Below are positions 46,315-56,252 of a stretch of 64,000 nucleotides of DNA, one piece after another. Made by a program: the position numbers and the translations under genes. The DNA comes from Pseudomonas sp. B21-028 (GTDB taxonomy: Bacteria; Pseudomonadota; Gammaproteobacteria; Pseudomonadales; Pseudomonadaceae). The DNA lies in NCBI RefSeq assembly GCF_024749045.1, contig NZ_CP087184.1:6014001-6078000 (forward strand). The letters run 5' to 3'. A model generated the notes under the pieces. The model worked only from the letters and a program-made list of their open reading frames with translations, ran no database searches and had not been told where the DNA came from. Positions within the stretch are counted from its first letter, which is position 1. Every line of letters starts with the position of its first letter.

Positions 46315-49300
46315 GGGGCTTGCTCCAGTGGGCGATGCTCTCGAGCAGCACCGACTCCTGATAGGGTTTGCCCAGGTAGTCGTTGACGCCGATGGTCATG
46401 GCTCGGTCGCGATGCTTCTGGCCGGTGCGGGAGGTGATCATGATGATCGGCAGGTGCGCCAGACGCGGGTCGTTGCGCACCTGTGCCGCCACCTCGAAGC
46501 CGTCCATGCGCGGCATTTCGATGTCCAGCAACATCAGGTCCGGGGTGTGTTCGGCCAGCACCGCCATGGCATCCATGCCGTCCTTGGCGGTCAGGACGTG
46601 CATGCCATGGCGCTCCAGCAGGCGGCTGGTGACCTTGCGGACCGTCACCGAGTCGTCCACCACCAGCACCAGCAACGGCCGCTGCTGCTCGCCCTCGCCT
46701 TCGGTCAGTACCGACCGACGTGGGGCCTGGCTGGGCATGGCGCGCAGCGGTGCCAACAGGTCGAGGATCAGCACCACCCGGCCGTCACCGAGGATGGTTG
46801 CGCCGGAAAGGCCCTGTACGGCCGAGAACTGCGGACCGAGGCTCTTCACCACAATCTCCCGGGTCCCGACGGTGGCATCCACCTGCACCGCGACATGCCG
46901 CTCGTTGCATTGCATCAGCAACAGCGGCAAGGGCTGGCTCTGGCCCAGCAATTTCGGGCGGGGCGCGGTTTTCAACAACTCGCCCAGGTAGCACAACTCA
47001 TACCGCTGCCCGGCGTAGGTGTAAGTGGATGGATCGAGTTGGTAATAAGCCTCCAGCTCGGCGGGCAGCACCCGCACGATGCTTTCGATGGTGTTCAACG
47101 GGATCGCGTACTGGTCTTCGTGACACTGCACCATCAGGGCCCGGTTGACCGACACGGTAAAGGGCAGGCGGATGCGGAAGTGCACCCCCTGCCCCGGCGT
47201 CGAGTCGATGACCATGCTGCCGCCCAGTTGCCGGACCTCTTCGTGGACCACGTCCATGCCAACGCCGCGCCCGGAGATCTGAGTGATTTTCTCGGCGGTG
47301 GAGAACCCCGGCTGCAGGATGAACTGCAATACGTCGCGGTCGCTGATGTCGCTGTCCGGCGCCAGCAGCCCGCGCTTGATCGCCTTGCGCCGCACCGCGT
47401 CCAGCGGCACGCCGGCGCCGTCGTCGCGGATGTCGAAGACAATGTCGCCGCCTTCCCGGGACAGGTCGAGGCTGATACGTCCACGGGCCGGCTTGCCCGC
47501 GGCGAGGCGCACGTCGGCCGGCTCCAGGCCATGATCGACGGCGTTGCGCAGCATGTGTTCCAGCGGCGCGGCCATGCGCTCCAGTACGTTGCGATCCATC
47601 TCGCCTTCGGCATTATCGACGACGAACTCCACATCCTTGCCCAGCTCCTGGGCCACTTGCCGGACGATGCGCTGGAGCCGCGGCACCATGCGCTCGAACG
47701 GCACCATGCGCGTGCGCATCAGTCCTTCCTGGAGCCGGGTGTTGATGCGCCGCTGCTGTTGCAGCAGGTTCTCGGCATCATGGTTGCTGCGGTCCAGGGT
47801 TTCCTTGAGGTCAAGCAAGTCCGAGGCGGACTCGAACAGCGCCCGGGACAACTGCTGCAACTGGGAATGCCGGTCCATCTCCAGCGGGTCGAATTCTTCG
47901 TAGCCCAGGCGCTCGGCTTCCACTTGCTGGCGACTGAGAATCCGCCCCTGGGTTTCGGTGTCCAGGCGTCGCAACTGGTCGCGCATGCGCTCGATGGTGG
48001 TTTCCATTTCGCTCAGGGCCACGTGTGCGTCATTGACTTGCTGTTCGATACGGCCACGGAAGATCGAGGTTTCTCCGGCCAGGTTCACCAGGTCGTCCAG
48101 CAGTTCGGCGGACACCTTGACCATGTCCGCACCATCGCCCGATGCACCGGGCTCGGGCTTGGCGGGCGAGGCCGCGCCCACGGGCATGGTCGGGGTCACG
48201 GCGGGCTGCGGCGCCAGCGCCTCGCTGTCCTGCGGGTGGTTGACCGCCTGGATCTGCGCAATCAGCCGGTCCGCCGGCGGGCATGCCAGGCCGGCTCGTA
48301 CGGCATCGAGCATGTGGGCCAGGCGGTCATGGCTGCTCTGCAACAGGACGAACAGCGCCGGCGTCGATTGCAACAGGCCCGCGGACAAACCTTCGTAGAG
48401 GTTTTCCAACTCATGGGCCAGATCGCCTATGGGCCCGATTTCCACCATCCGCGCACCGCCCTTGAGGGTGTGCAGGTCCCGCAGCAGGGTTTCCACCGCC
48501 TGGCGATTCGACGGTTCGGCCTGCCAGCGCAGCAAGGCCGCGCCGGAGCTGTCGAGGATGTCGAAACCTTCCTCGAGGAAGATTTCCAGCAGCTCGGGAT
48601 CATGGCCGGCGGCGTCGCCCGGGATCGACCCTGCACCTTCAATGGCGTTCGGCTTGTCCTGACGGAACCGGCGGATGGCATCGATCAGCGAAACCGGATC
48701 GCCCAGGGTCTGGCCTTGCTGCAATTGTCCGAGCAACAGGTCGAGGCGTTCGTGGCTGCTGTTGAGCAGGTGAGCCAGCTCATCGCTGTGGCTGTAGCGG
48801 CGATCCACCAGACCTTCGTAGAGGTTTTCCAGTTCCTGGGCCAGATCGCTGATCGGCCGGATATCGGCCATCCGCGCACCGCCCTTGAGGGTGTGCATGT
48901 CCCGCTGCAACGAAGACAGCGGCGCCCCGTTGTCCGGGTCGGCCAGCCAGCGTTGCAGGGCCTGGGCCGCGCTTTCCAGGATGTCCTGGGCCTCTTCGAG
49001 AAAGATCGAGGTAATGTCGTCGTCCAGCGGCGTGTCAGCGGGCACGTCGCGTTCGAGCTCGGCGGTTGCATGACCCAGCTCGCGGATACTCAAGGTGCGG
49101 CTGCCATCGCTGCGGATCAGGCCCGTGGCCGACGGATCGAGACCGGCCTCGAGCAAGGCGCGCAGGGCCTGTACCCGCTCGGGCCGTGGATGCACGTGCT
49201 GGCCGGCCGCCAGCTCATCGAGCATGTCTATCAGCGCCTCGTGGGCATGTTGCGCCTGCTGGAAAAATTCATCGCTGACCGCCAGGCTGCTTTCTTCCAC

Positions 49301-52231
49301 GGCGCCATAGAGGTCGAGCAAGGCTTCGCAGAGTTCATCCACCGGCTGAAGATCGGCCAGGTGCGCGCCTTCGCCAAGGGTCGTCAACTCATCCAGCAAC
49401 GCGCTTAATTCCTGGCCTTCGCCGGGGTGCTGCTGCCAGCGTTGCAGCAGGTTTTCGGCGTCCAGCAGGATGTCCATGCCCTGGGCGAGGAAATCGTTGA
49501 TCAGTTGCGGGTCGCGCTTGTTCCGCGCGCCATTGTCCGAGGTACCGCTGGACGCCTGCAGGCGCTCGACCAACAGGGCCTGGGTTCGCTGGATCAAATC
49601 AGCGGCACCGGGAATCGGCGCCAGCGGATCGCTGTGCAACTGGCGCAGCCCCAGGCGCAGCAGGCCTTCGGCTTCCAACAGGCACTCGACTTCATCCAGG
49701 TCGAGGGCAATCAGGTGCACCCGGTATTCCCGAGCCAGTTGGTCCATTGCCCCGGCCAGCTCGGCAATTGGCAGCACCCCGGCCATCGATGCGCTGCCCT
49801 TGAGGGTGTGCAGGGCACGCTGCAATTCGTCGCTGGCCTGCAACGGCAGGTGTTCGGCGGCCTGGTCGAGAAAACGATTGAGGCCGGCGAGATGCCCCTG
49901 GGCTTCCTTGTCGAAGATCTTCAACAGCAGCGGGTCGAGGGCGGCCACGTCCCCCTGGTCTTCATCGAGCTCATCATTGCCCTTGGCCAGGGCGTGTGCG
50001 CGTGCGGCCAAGCGGTCGACATCGTCACGCTGGCGCTGGAGATCGGCGGCAAAATCGGCGACCAGGGCGGGCAGCAGCCGCACCGTGTCGTCCACCAGTT
50101 GCAGGACCGTAGCGCTCGGCTCGACGCTGCGCTCCAGCACCCGGTTGAGCAGGTTCTCCACTGCCCAGGCCAGTTCACCCAGCACCAGTGCCCGAACCAT
50201 GCGGCCGCTGCCCTTGAGCGTGTGGAAGGCCCGGCGCACTTCGACCAGGGCGACCTGGTCAGCGGGCTGAGCGACCCAGCGCGGCAGGTACTCGTGCAGC
50301 ACCTCCAGCACCTCGCCGGTTTCCTCGAGAAAGACCTCTCGCAACTCTTCGTCGACCGGATGCTCATCCACCGGTGGCGGCAGCAGACTGCCCGGCGTGC
50401 CCCTGGCCGGCGGATTGACCGCCGAGACCGGGCTGGCCAGCATGTCGGCGAGGGACCGCACGGTCTGTGGATCATCCAGCTCTTGCAGGTCCTGCATGAC
50501 CTGGGCTTCGTTGGGACTCAGCACATCATCGAGCAACGGTACCCGGGCTTCGTCCGGAAAATAGCCGAGCGCGGCCAGGCTCACCTCGACCCCATCCAGC
50601 AACGGCTCGCCGGGTGTTTCCGGGTCTTCGCTCAAACGCTCCAGGTAGTATTCAAGGCCGGTGATCACGTCGGCCAGATGATCGAGCTCTTCCCAATCCG
50701 GTCGGGCCTGGTCCAGCAGCAAGTGGTCGCGGATGAATCCGTTGCAAGCCTCCACCAGGCCGGCGGCGCGACTCAAGGGGATCATCGCCAACGCGCCGCG
50801 GACCTGGGTCAGCAGGGTCGGCAGGGTTTGTAATTGCTCGCTGTTCCAGTCGGCGTCGATGTAGTCGACGATCATGTCCTTGGCCTGTTGCAGGCAGGTG
50901 TGGGCTTCCTTGATGACGATCTGGTGGATCTGGGTCAGGTCGGTGGTGGGCAGTTGGCTGTCTTCGCGTCTTTCAGGCTCGACGGTGCCGACCATGCCGG
51001 CCAGGTTGGCCTCGACATAGAGCAGGGCCCCGGCAACGTCCATGAGGGTGGCGTCATCGGGCTCGCGCTGGCCTTGGGACAGGCTCAGCACCACCGCCAA
51101 TTGATCGATGATGACCTTTCGCGGCTGGCCGAAACCGAGCACTGCCAGGGTATCGGCGATCTGCCGCAGGGGCGCCAGCAGGCTGTCCAGCTCCGAAGCG
51201 TGCTGGCGGTCGCTGCGCACGAACAGGTCCAGCCGCTCCTTGACCCGCACCAGTTCCTCGCAGAGCGCGGTGAGCACCGAGCGCATGGCATCGCGGTCGG
51301 GCCCGGCCAGGCGCGCACGTTCTTCGTCGAGCATGGCACTGTCAGGTAGCGCGTCGTCCAGTGAGTAGCGTTCTTTCATGATCTGCATCTGCCCGCTGGG
51401 ATGTTCGGCCTTGGCAATATAGAACAACAAGCTCTTGAGCAGGTGTGGCGGTGCCGGTTGATTGATGCCGGGCATGCCCTGGTCGAGCAGCCGCTTGAGT
51501 TCCTTGTCGGCTTCCTTGAACAGGCTGCGCAACGCCGGGCTGTTGGCGATGCGCCCGTCACGCATGCCTTCGACCAGCGCCGACGCCACCTGCCACAGGG
51601 CATTGAGCGGCGCCCCGGCGCAGAGTCCTTCCAGACGATGGAAGACCTTGGCCAGGTAACCGAGGTGGGTGGCGTCATCCTGCTCACGCAACAGGCCCAC
51701 CAGGGCCATCTGCAAGGTCTGGCGCAATTTGCGCAAGGTGCCGGGCAGGTCCGCCGGCTCGAGCCGCTTCAGGGTCGCCTCGCCGAGGGGCGCGATATCG
51801 GGTAACTCCGGGCTGAACAGGCTGGTTTCCGATAACAGGCCCTCGCCCCGGGCACTGCGCAGGTCGTTGATCAGCGGCAAGACCACCAGCGGCTGGTCGC
51901 GGCGGGCACCTTGGATGCGATCCAGGTACATCGGCAGTTGCCCCAAGGCCTGGCTCAACAGGCTGATGGTTTCTTCGCGATGGGCAATGCGGTTGTCCTG
52001 CAGGGCGCTGCACAGGTGCTCCATTTCTTCGGCCAGCAACGCCGCGCCATAGAACTCGACCATCTGCAGGCCGCCATGCACCTGGTGAATACAGGCCAGG
52101 CATTGTTCAAGGGCGTCCGCCGCCTGCGGCTCATCCACCAGCCGGTTGAGGGCCAGATGGGCCTGCTTCAGCGTTTCGGCAATCTCGCCCTTGACCCATT
52201 CCAGGGCCACATAATCGTGCCGATCACCCAT
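46307..52231 (-). CDS. chpA: Hybrid chemotaxis histidine kinase ChpA (type IV pilus Chp system)
   Basis: The 1974-residue protein has the following order: an N-terminal FimL-like part with the degenerate histidine segment IHQVHGGLQM (near residue 50); Hpt domains with HTLKGSGRM (about 670), HTLKGSASM (about 808), a degenerate one reading LTTLGEGAHLADLQ without His (about 950), HTLKGGARMADI (about 1112) and HTLKGGARMVEI (about 1253); dimerisation; the HATPase N box HMLRNAVDHGLEP (about 1558); a CheW-like domain; and a receiver with LMLLDIEMPRMDG (about 1900). P. aeruginosa ChpA (about 2470 residues) has more phosphotransfer domains. ChpA controls PilG and PilH and thereby cAMP and twitching. 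Confidence 0.93.
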   Translation of the reverse strand: MGDRHDYVALEWVKGEIAETLKQAHLALNRLVDEPQAADALEQCLACIHQVHGGLQMVEFYGAALLAEEMEHLCSALQDNRIAHREETISLLSQALGQLPMYLDRIQGARRDQPLVVLPLINDLRSARGEGLLSETSLFSPELPDIAPLGEATLKRLEPADLPGTLRKLRQTLQMALVGLLREQDDATHLGYLAKVFHRLEGLCAGAPLNALWQVASALVEGMRDGRIANSPALRSLFKEADKELKRLLDQGMPGINQPAPPHLLKSLLFYIAKAEHPSGQMQIMKERYSLDDALPDSAMLDEERARLAGPDRDAMRSVLTALCEELVRVKERLDLFVRSDRQHASELDSLLAPLRQIADTLAVLGFGQPRKVIIDQLAVVLSLSQGQREPDDATLMDVAGALLYVEANLAGMVGTVEPERREDSQLPTTDLTQIHQIVIKEAHTCLQQAKDMIVDYIDADWNSEQLQTLPTLLTQVRGALAMIPLSRAAGLVEACNGFIRDHLLLDQARPDWEELDHLADVITGLEYYLERLSEDPETPGEPLLDGVEVSLAALGYFPDEARVPLLDDVLSPNEAQVMQDLQELDDPQTVRSLADMLASPVSAVNPPARGTPGSLLPPPVDEHPVDEELREVFLEETGEVLEVLHEYLPRWVAQPADQVALVEVRRAFHTLKGSGRMVRALVLGELAWAVENLLNRVLERSVEPSATVLQLVDDTVRLLPALVADFAADLQRQRDDVDRLAARAHALAKGNDELDEDQGDVAALDPLLLKIFDKEAQGHLAGLNRFLDQAAEHLPLQASDELQRALHTLKGSASMAGVLPIAELAGAMDQLAREYRVHLIALDLDEVECLLEAEGLLRLGLRQLHSDPLAPIPGAADLIQRTQALLVERLQASSGTSDNGARNKRDPQLINDFLAQGMDILLDAENLLQRWQQHPGEGQELSALLDELTTLGEGAHLADLQPVDELCEALLDLYGAVEESSLAVSDEFFQQAQHAHEALIDMLDELAAGQHVHPRPERVQALRALLEAGLDPSATGLIRSDGSRTLSIRELGHATAELERDVPADTPLDDDITSIFLEEAQDILESAAQALQRWLADPDNGAPLSSLQRDMHTLKGGARMADIRPISDLAQELENLYEGLVDRRYSHSDELAHLLNSSHERLDLLLGQLQQGQTLGDPVSLIDAIRRFRQDKPNAIEGAGSIPGDAAGHDPELLEIFLEEGFDILDSSGAALLRWQAEPSNRQAVETLLRDLHTLKGGARMVEIGPIGDLAHELENLYEGLSAGLLQSTPALFVLLQSSHDRLAHMLDAVRAGLACPPADRLIAQIQAVNHPQDSEALAPQPAVTPTMPVGAASPAKPEPGASGDGADMVKVSAELLDDLVNLAGETSIFRGRIEQQVNDAHVALSEMETTIERMRDQLRRLDTETQGRILSRQQVEAERLGYEEFDPLEMDRHSQLQQLSRALFESASDLLDLKETLDRSNHDAENLLQQQRRINTRLQEGLMRTRMVPFERMVPRLQRIVRQVAQELGKDVEFVVDNAEGEMDRNVLERMAAPLEHMLRNAVDHGLEPADVRLAAGKPARGRISLDLSREGGDIVFDIRDDGAGVPLDAVRRKAIKRGLLAPDSDISDRDVLQFILQPGFSTAEKITQISGRGVGMDVVHEEVRQLGGSMVIDSTPGQGVHFRIRLPFTVSVNRALMVQCHEDQYAIPLNTIESIVRVLPAELEAYYQLDPSTYTYAGQRYELCYLGELLKTAPRPKLLGQSQPLPLLLMQCNERHVAVQVDATVGTREIVVKSLGPQFSAVQGLSGATILGDGRVVLILDLLAPLRAMPSQAPRRSVLTEGEGEQQRPLLVLVVDDSVTVRKVTSRLLERHGMHVLTAKDGMDAMAVLAEHTPDLMLLDIEMPRMDGFEVAAQVRNDPRLAHLPIIMITSRTGQKHRDRAMTIGVNDYLGKPYQESVLLESIAHWSKPHA

Positions 52232-52259
52232 AACCGCTCCAATCCGGCAAATACACCCT

Positions 52260-52376
52260 CCTTGTGGCGAGAGGATTCATCTGTGGGAGCAAAGCTTGCT
52301 CGCGATAAAGGCAACTCAATCTCCGGCCTGACGCGTCGCTCTCATCGCGGGCAAGCCTTGCTCCCACATGATTCCC
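52260..52376. repeat. REP elements between pilJ and chpA
   Basis: A CTTGTGGCGAGAGG half-unit, a GTGGGAGCAAAGCTTGCTCGCG unit and an inverse CGGGCAAGCCTTGCTCCCAC unit fill the gap that in P. aeruginosa holds pilK. Confidence 0.8.
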
Positions 52377-52402
52377 CTCGCCCCGCATACCGCCTCCAAC
52401 AA

Positions 52403-54457
52403 TCAAGACTTGTCCTCATTCTTAGCCGCCGGCAAGGTAAAACCCGACACCGACCGACGCAACTGGCTGGCCATTTTCGCCAGGTTGCCGATGCTCTCGG
52501 CGGTGGCGGTGGAGCCGGACGAGGTCTGCGTGGTGATCTGCTGGATCACGTTCATCGTCAGGGAAATCTGCCCCGCCGAGGTGGTCTGCTGCTGCGCCGC
52601 GTTGGAAATGCTCTGGATCAGCGCCGCCAGGGTCTTCGACACGCCCTCGATCTCTTCCAGGGCCACGCCGGCATCCTGGGCCAGCCGGGCGCCGCGCACC
52701 ACTTCGCTGGTGGTCTGCTCCATGGAGATCACCGCTTCGTTGGTATCGGCCTGGATCGCCCGCACCAACGTTTCGATCTGCCGGGTCGCCGCCGAAGAGC
52801 GCTCCGCCAGTCGTTGCACTTCATCGGCCACCACCGCGAAGCCGCGCCCGGCATCACCGGCCATGGACGCCTGGATCGCGGCGTTGAGGGCCAATATGTT
52901 GGTCTGGTCGGCAATGTCGTCGATCAGGCTGACGATGTCGCCGATTTCCTGGGACGACTCGCCCAGGCGCTTGATGCGCTTGGCGGTGTCCTGGATCTGC
53001 TCGCGAATGTTGTCCATGCCATGAATGGTGTTGTGCACCACCTCGTTGCCCTTGTTGGCGATCTCCACGGAACGCTCGGCCACCGCCGACGACTCGGCGG
53101 CGTTGGCCGATACCTGGTCGATGGACTGGGCCATTTCATTGATTGAAGTCGAAGCTTCGCTGATCTGCTGGGCCTGGTGCTCGGAAGCCTGGGCCAGGTG
53201 CATGGCGGTGGCCTGGGTTTCCTGCACCGCGGCGGCGACCTGGCCGGCGGTGAGGTTGATGGTGGCGACCAGGTCGCGCAATTGATCCACCGAATAATTG
53301 ATCGAATCGGCGATGGTGCCGGTGAAGTCCTCGGTGACCGACGCGGTGACGGTCAGGTCGCCGTCGGCCAGATCGGCAATTTCGTCCAGCAGGCGCATGA
53401 TCGCGTTCTGGTTACGCTCGTTCTTCTCCGCGGTCTCACGCAACTGGCGGTTGGTTTCACGCACCATCACCAGGCCGATCAGGATGATCGACATCAGCGC
53501 CAGCAGCCCCAGCACGTAACCGCCGATGGCGTGGACGGACCGGCCGCCGGCCAGGTTTTCCAGTGCGGTGGTCAGGTGCGAGGCTTCGTCCAACAGGGTC
53601 TGCGACAGGTTGAAGATGTTGCCGGCCGACTCGCGGACCTTGAACAGCTCCGGCGAGGTTTCGAGGATTTCGTCCACCGAGCCCGAGACGAACTCGAACA
53701 GTTCACTGATTTCGCTCAGGCGTGCCCGGGCATCGCGATCCTGGACCTGGGAGATCTTCAAGGCCGGGTCGCCCTGCAACATCCCGTTGAGCACCTGGCC
53801 GAAACGCGCGGCATCGCGGCCAAAGGTATCGGCGGCCTGGCTGGCGTTTTCATCCCCCGCCAGCACGGTATTCACCGCGCCCAGAATGCGCTCGGCCAAC
53901 AGCGACTGGCGCTGGGCCATGGCCACCTGGGCCGCAGGCGCACCCCGCTGCAACAGGATCTCGACGACTTTCTCGTATTCCACCTGCAACTGCGGCACGG
54001 TTTCGGCCAGGGTCGCCGCCACCTGATGCAGCGACAGCACGGTCTGCTCGCTGGACAGGATAGCGTCGGTGTTCTTGAGCAGGCGTTCCCAGTCCAGTTG
54101 CACGGCGCGCATCTGCGGTCGCAGGGTCGAAGGCGTCGGTGGCAGGCCGGTCACCGGGTCACCCTGCTTGAGGTAACCCCAGCGCAGGGCAAAATCGTTG
54201 CGTGCATCGCTCAGCAACTTGAACGCCGCAGCCTTGCCGGCGGCGGCCTCGGTGGCGTTCTTGGCAATGCGCTGGGACAGCACCCGCAACTCACCGGCAT
54301 GGCCGATGTATTGTTTATCGTAGGTGGACTGGGTGTTGAGGTACGCGAAATTGGCGAACAGCAGCATGATGAAGACAATCAGCGCGACGAACAGCACGAT
54401 GATCTGCGAACGACTGCGCGACGCTTCCAGTGGCTTGCCTGTGTTTGCTTTGATCAT
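52403..54457 (-). CDS. pilJ: Methyl-accepting chemotaxis protein PilJ
   Basis: The 684-residue inner-membrane receptor has transmembrane helix 1 ([19 protein letters not shown]), a large periplasmic region with [35 protein letters not shown] (PilJ type IV pilin-sensing domain), transmembrane helix 2 ([21 protein letters not shown]), a HAMP-like linker and a cytoplasmic signalling tip with [41 protein letters not shown]. It signals through PilI to ChpA upon surface contact and pilus tension. The start at 54457 gives [13 protein letters not shown] with GGCGGAAA upstream; a longer frame to 54493 is rejected. pilK does not follow. Confidence 0.95.
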   Translation of the reverse strand: MIKANTGKPLEASRSRSQIIVLFVALIVFIMLLFANFAYLNTQSTYDKQYIGHAGELRVLSQRIAKNATEAAAGKAAAFKLLSDARNDFALRWGYLKQGDPVTGLPPTPSTLRPQMRAVQLDWERLLKNTDAILSSEQTVLSLHQVAATLAETVPQLQVEYEKVVEILLQRGAPAAQVAMAQRQSLLAERILGAVNTVLAGDENASQAADTFGRDAARFGQVLNGMLQGDPALKISQVQDRDARARLSEISELFEFVSGSVDEILETSPELFKVRESAGNIFNLSQTLLDEASHLTTALENLAGGRSVHAIGGYVLGLLALMSIILIGLVMVRETNRQLRETAEKNERNQNAIMRLLDEIADLADGDLTVTASVTEDFTGTIADSINYSVDQLRDLVATINLTAGQVAAAVQETQATAMHLAQASEHQAQQISEASTSINEMAQSIDQVSANAAESSAVAERSVEIANKGNEVVHNTIHGMDNIREQIQDTAKRIKRLGESSQEIGDIVSLIDDIADQTNILALNAAIQASMAGDAGRGFAVVADEVQRLAERSSAATRQIETLVRAIQADTNEAVISMEQTTSEVVRGARLAQDAGVALEEIEGVSKTLAALIQSISNAAQQQTTSAGQISLTMNVIQQITTQTSSGSTATAESIGNLAKMASQLRRSVSGFTLPAAKNEDKS

Positions 54458-54517
54458 CGATTTCCGCCTGTACTGCCCAATCCAACTCGCCATGGGTGAC
54501 TGATCTCAGGGCGGCTC

Positions 54518-54620
54518 TGTGGGAGCAAGGCTTGCCCGCGATGAAAACAGCACGGTTTGCTGCCGACCGAGGCGTCTGCATCGCGAGCAAGCTTTGCTCC
54601 CACAGGCTCGCTCCCACAGG
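54518..54620. repeat. REPIN between pilI and pilJ
   Basis: GTGGGAGCAAGGCTTGCCCGCG and the inverse GCGAGCAAGCTTTGCTCCCAC, with an extra partial GCTCGCTCCCACAG at the right. The 180-bp gap interrupts what is otherwise a compact operon. Confidence 0.8.
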
Positions 54621-54637
54621 AGGCTGCGTTGTGCCTG

Positions 54638-55177
54638 TTAAATAGCCACATCCATGAACCCCGCCGACTGCGTCAACGCAAAAGGGCTGAACACCTGCCA
54701 CTGCCGCTCGCCACGAAACCGGCCCTTGACGAAGGCGGCTTCCGGGCAGTCGCGCTCGCCCGCCTGCATCGGCTCCAGGCTGTCCTGGGTGAAATGCTGC
54801 AACCCGAGGACTTCATCCACCAGCAACCCGGCGAACACTTCGCCATGATCCACCACCAGCACCCGCCGCTGCTTGCGCAGCGTCGACAGTTCATGCCCGA
54901 AAAACCCGCACAGGTCCATCAATGGCAACAACCGTCCGCGCAGGTTGGCCACGCCACGAACCCACGGCTTGACCCCCGGCAGATGCGTATGACGCGGCTC
55001 GTGCAGCACTTCGCTGACCTCATCCATGGGCGCCACATACCAACGCTCGCCCAGGCGAAAGCCGATACCGCTCCAGGCATGACGGTGGGTCGGTTGGGAC
55101 GGCAGGTCCGCCGCCAGCGACCGGCAGCGTCGATCGATCTGCAGCAGCAGCTCGAACGCAGTCAGGGATGGGCTCAT
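54638..55177 (-). CDS. pilI: CheW-like adaptor PilI
   Basis: The 179-residue protein has a CheW fold: WSGIGFRLGERWYVAPMDEVSEVLHEPRHTHLPGVKPWVRGVANLRGRLLPLMDLCGFFG (with the conserved VRGVANLRGRLLP) and VLVVDHGEVFAGLLVDEVLGLQHF. It couples PilJ to the ChpA kinase. It starts 10 bp after the pilH end and precedes pilJ. The length and start MSPSLTAFELLLQIDRR match PilI. Confidence 0.93.
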   Translation of the reverse strand: MSPSLTAFELLLQIDRRCRSLAADLPSQPTHRHAWSGIGFRLGERWYVAPMDEVSEVLHEPRHTHLPGVKPWVRGVANLRGRLLPLMDLCGFFGHELSTLRKQRRVLVVDHGEVFAGLLVDEVLGLQHFTQDSLEPMQAGERDCPEAAFVKGRFRGERQWQVFSPFALTQSAGFMDVAI

Positions 55178-55187
55178 GGCCGCGCCG

Positions 55188-55553
55188 TCAACCCGCCAGG
55201 ACGTTGTTCAGGGTCTTGATCAGGGTTTCTTCGTCGACCGGCTTGGTCAGGTAGTCCTTGGCGCCTTGACGCGTGCCCCAGACCTTGTCGGTTTCCTGGT
55301 CCTTGGTGGTGATGATGATCACCGGGATGTGCCCGGTTTCCGGATCCTTGGTCAGCTGGCGCGTGGCCTGGAACCCGTTGAGGCCGGGCATGACGATGTC
55401 CATCAACACCGCGTCGGGCTTTTCCTGGCGGGCCAGGGCCACGCCGTCGGCGCCGTTCTCGGCCTTGAGAACCTGGTGACCGTGTTTTTCCAGCATGCCG
55501 GTCAGCTTGTACATTTCAGTCGGCGAATCATCGACGATCAGAATTCGTGCCAT
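55188..55553 (-). CDS. pilH: Response regulator PilH
   Basis: This 121-residue single-domain receiver has the acidic pocket VDDS, the phospho-acceptor Asp in AVLMDIVMPGLNGFQ (about residue 52), the Thr of IIITTKD and the Lys of YLTKPVD. In P. aeruginosa PilH acts as a phosphate sink and antagonist of PilG in the Chp system. The start at 55553 (MARILIVDDSPTEMYKL) is the conserved N terminus; an upstream frame to 55922 is spurious. It lies between pilG and pilI. Confidence 0.95.
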   Translation of the reverse strand: MARILIVDDSPTEMYKLTGMLEKHGHQVLKAENGADGVALARQEKPDAVLMDIVMPGLNGFQATRQLTKDPETGHIPVIIITTKDQETDKVWGTRQGAKDYLTKPVDEETLIKTLNNVLAG

Positions 55554-55600
55554 GGTGTTCCCCATTCTTGTCGACCCCAGGCTCTGCGCCCGGGCGTCAT

Positions 55601-56029
55601 TTAATGTGCCTGGTGCGGCTGGACGGCGGCAAAGCCCGGAACATGAGCTTGTATCGCGCCCAGCAGTTCTTCCTTGCTGAAAGGCTTGGTCAAAAACTGA
55701 TCGGAACCGACGATGCGTCCCTTGGCCTTGTCGAACAGCCCGTCCCGGGACGACAGCAGGATCACTGGCGTGGCCTTGAAGGCGCTGTGGTTCTTGATCA
55801 GGGCGCAGGTCTGGTAACCGTCCAGACGCGGCATCATGATGTCGACAAAGATGATGCCCGGGTGATGGTCGGTGATCTTGGCCAGGGCATCGAAGCCATC
55901 GACCGCCGTGATCACCTCGCAACCCACATTGCGCAGCAGGGTTTCGGCGGTACGGCGAATGGTCTTCGAGTCATCGATGACCATGACCTTCAAGGCGCTG
56001 GGTTGCTGCTGCGTAGGATGCTCTGCCAT
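55601..56029 (-). CDS. pilG: Response regulator PilG
   Basis: This 142-residue receiver-only protein has DDSKTIRRTAETLL, the phospho-acceptor Asp in IIFVDIMMPRLDGYQTCALIK, and SDQFLTKPFSKEELL; it is nearly identical in pattern to P. aeruginosa PilG. It promotes pilus extension and, through FimL/CyaB in P. aeruginosa, raises cAMP. The start at 56029 (MAEHPTQQQPSALKVMVIDD) was preferred over an upstream GTG. It heads the pil-chp operon and diverges from gshB. Confidence 0.95.
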   Translation of the reverse strand: MAEHPTQQQPSALKVMVIDDSKTIRRTAETLLRNVGCEVITAVDGFDALAKITDHHPGIIFVDIMMPRLDGYQTCALIKNHSAFKATPVILLSSRDGLFDKAKGRIVGSDQFLTKPFSKEELLGAIQAHVPGFAAVQPHQAH

Positions 56030-56252
56030 TGCCACTGCGAACCGGTTTTAAACGCGTAAATGCGATCGACGGCGCAAGCCCTTGATGTTCAAGGCCCGCG
56101 CGCCACATGGCAGCCTTTTTAGCACAGTCTCCAGCGCCGGGCTATCGGCCGGACGGCATGGTGGTTTTTCCTTGACCGCGAATCCGGCGGGCGCCACTCT
56201 GACGCCACTTTTTCACGCCATTTGTGCCCATCAGATTTCGAGGAACCAAGCC

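Noticed and set aside
46298..49408. Very long open frame antisense to chpA (plus strand)
   Set aside because: It has no recognisable domain and mirrors the codon bias of ChpA; the minus strand encodes clear Hpt, kinase and receiver motifs.
52232..52402. Remnant of pilK
   Set aside because: The gap is 171 bp and consists of REP units; no methyltransferase fragment is recognisable.
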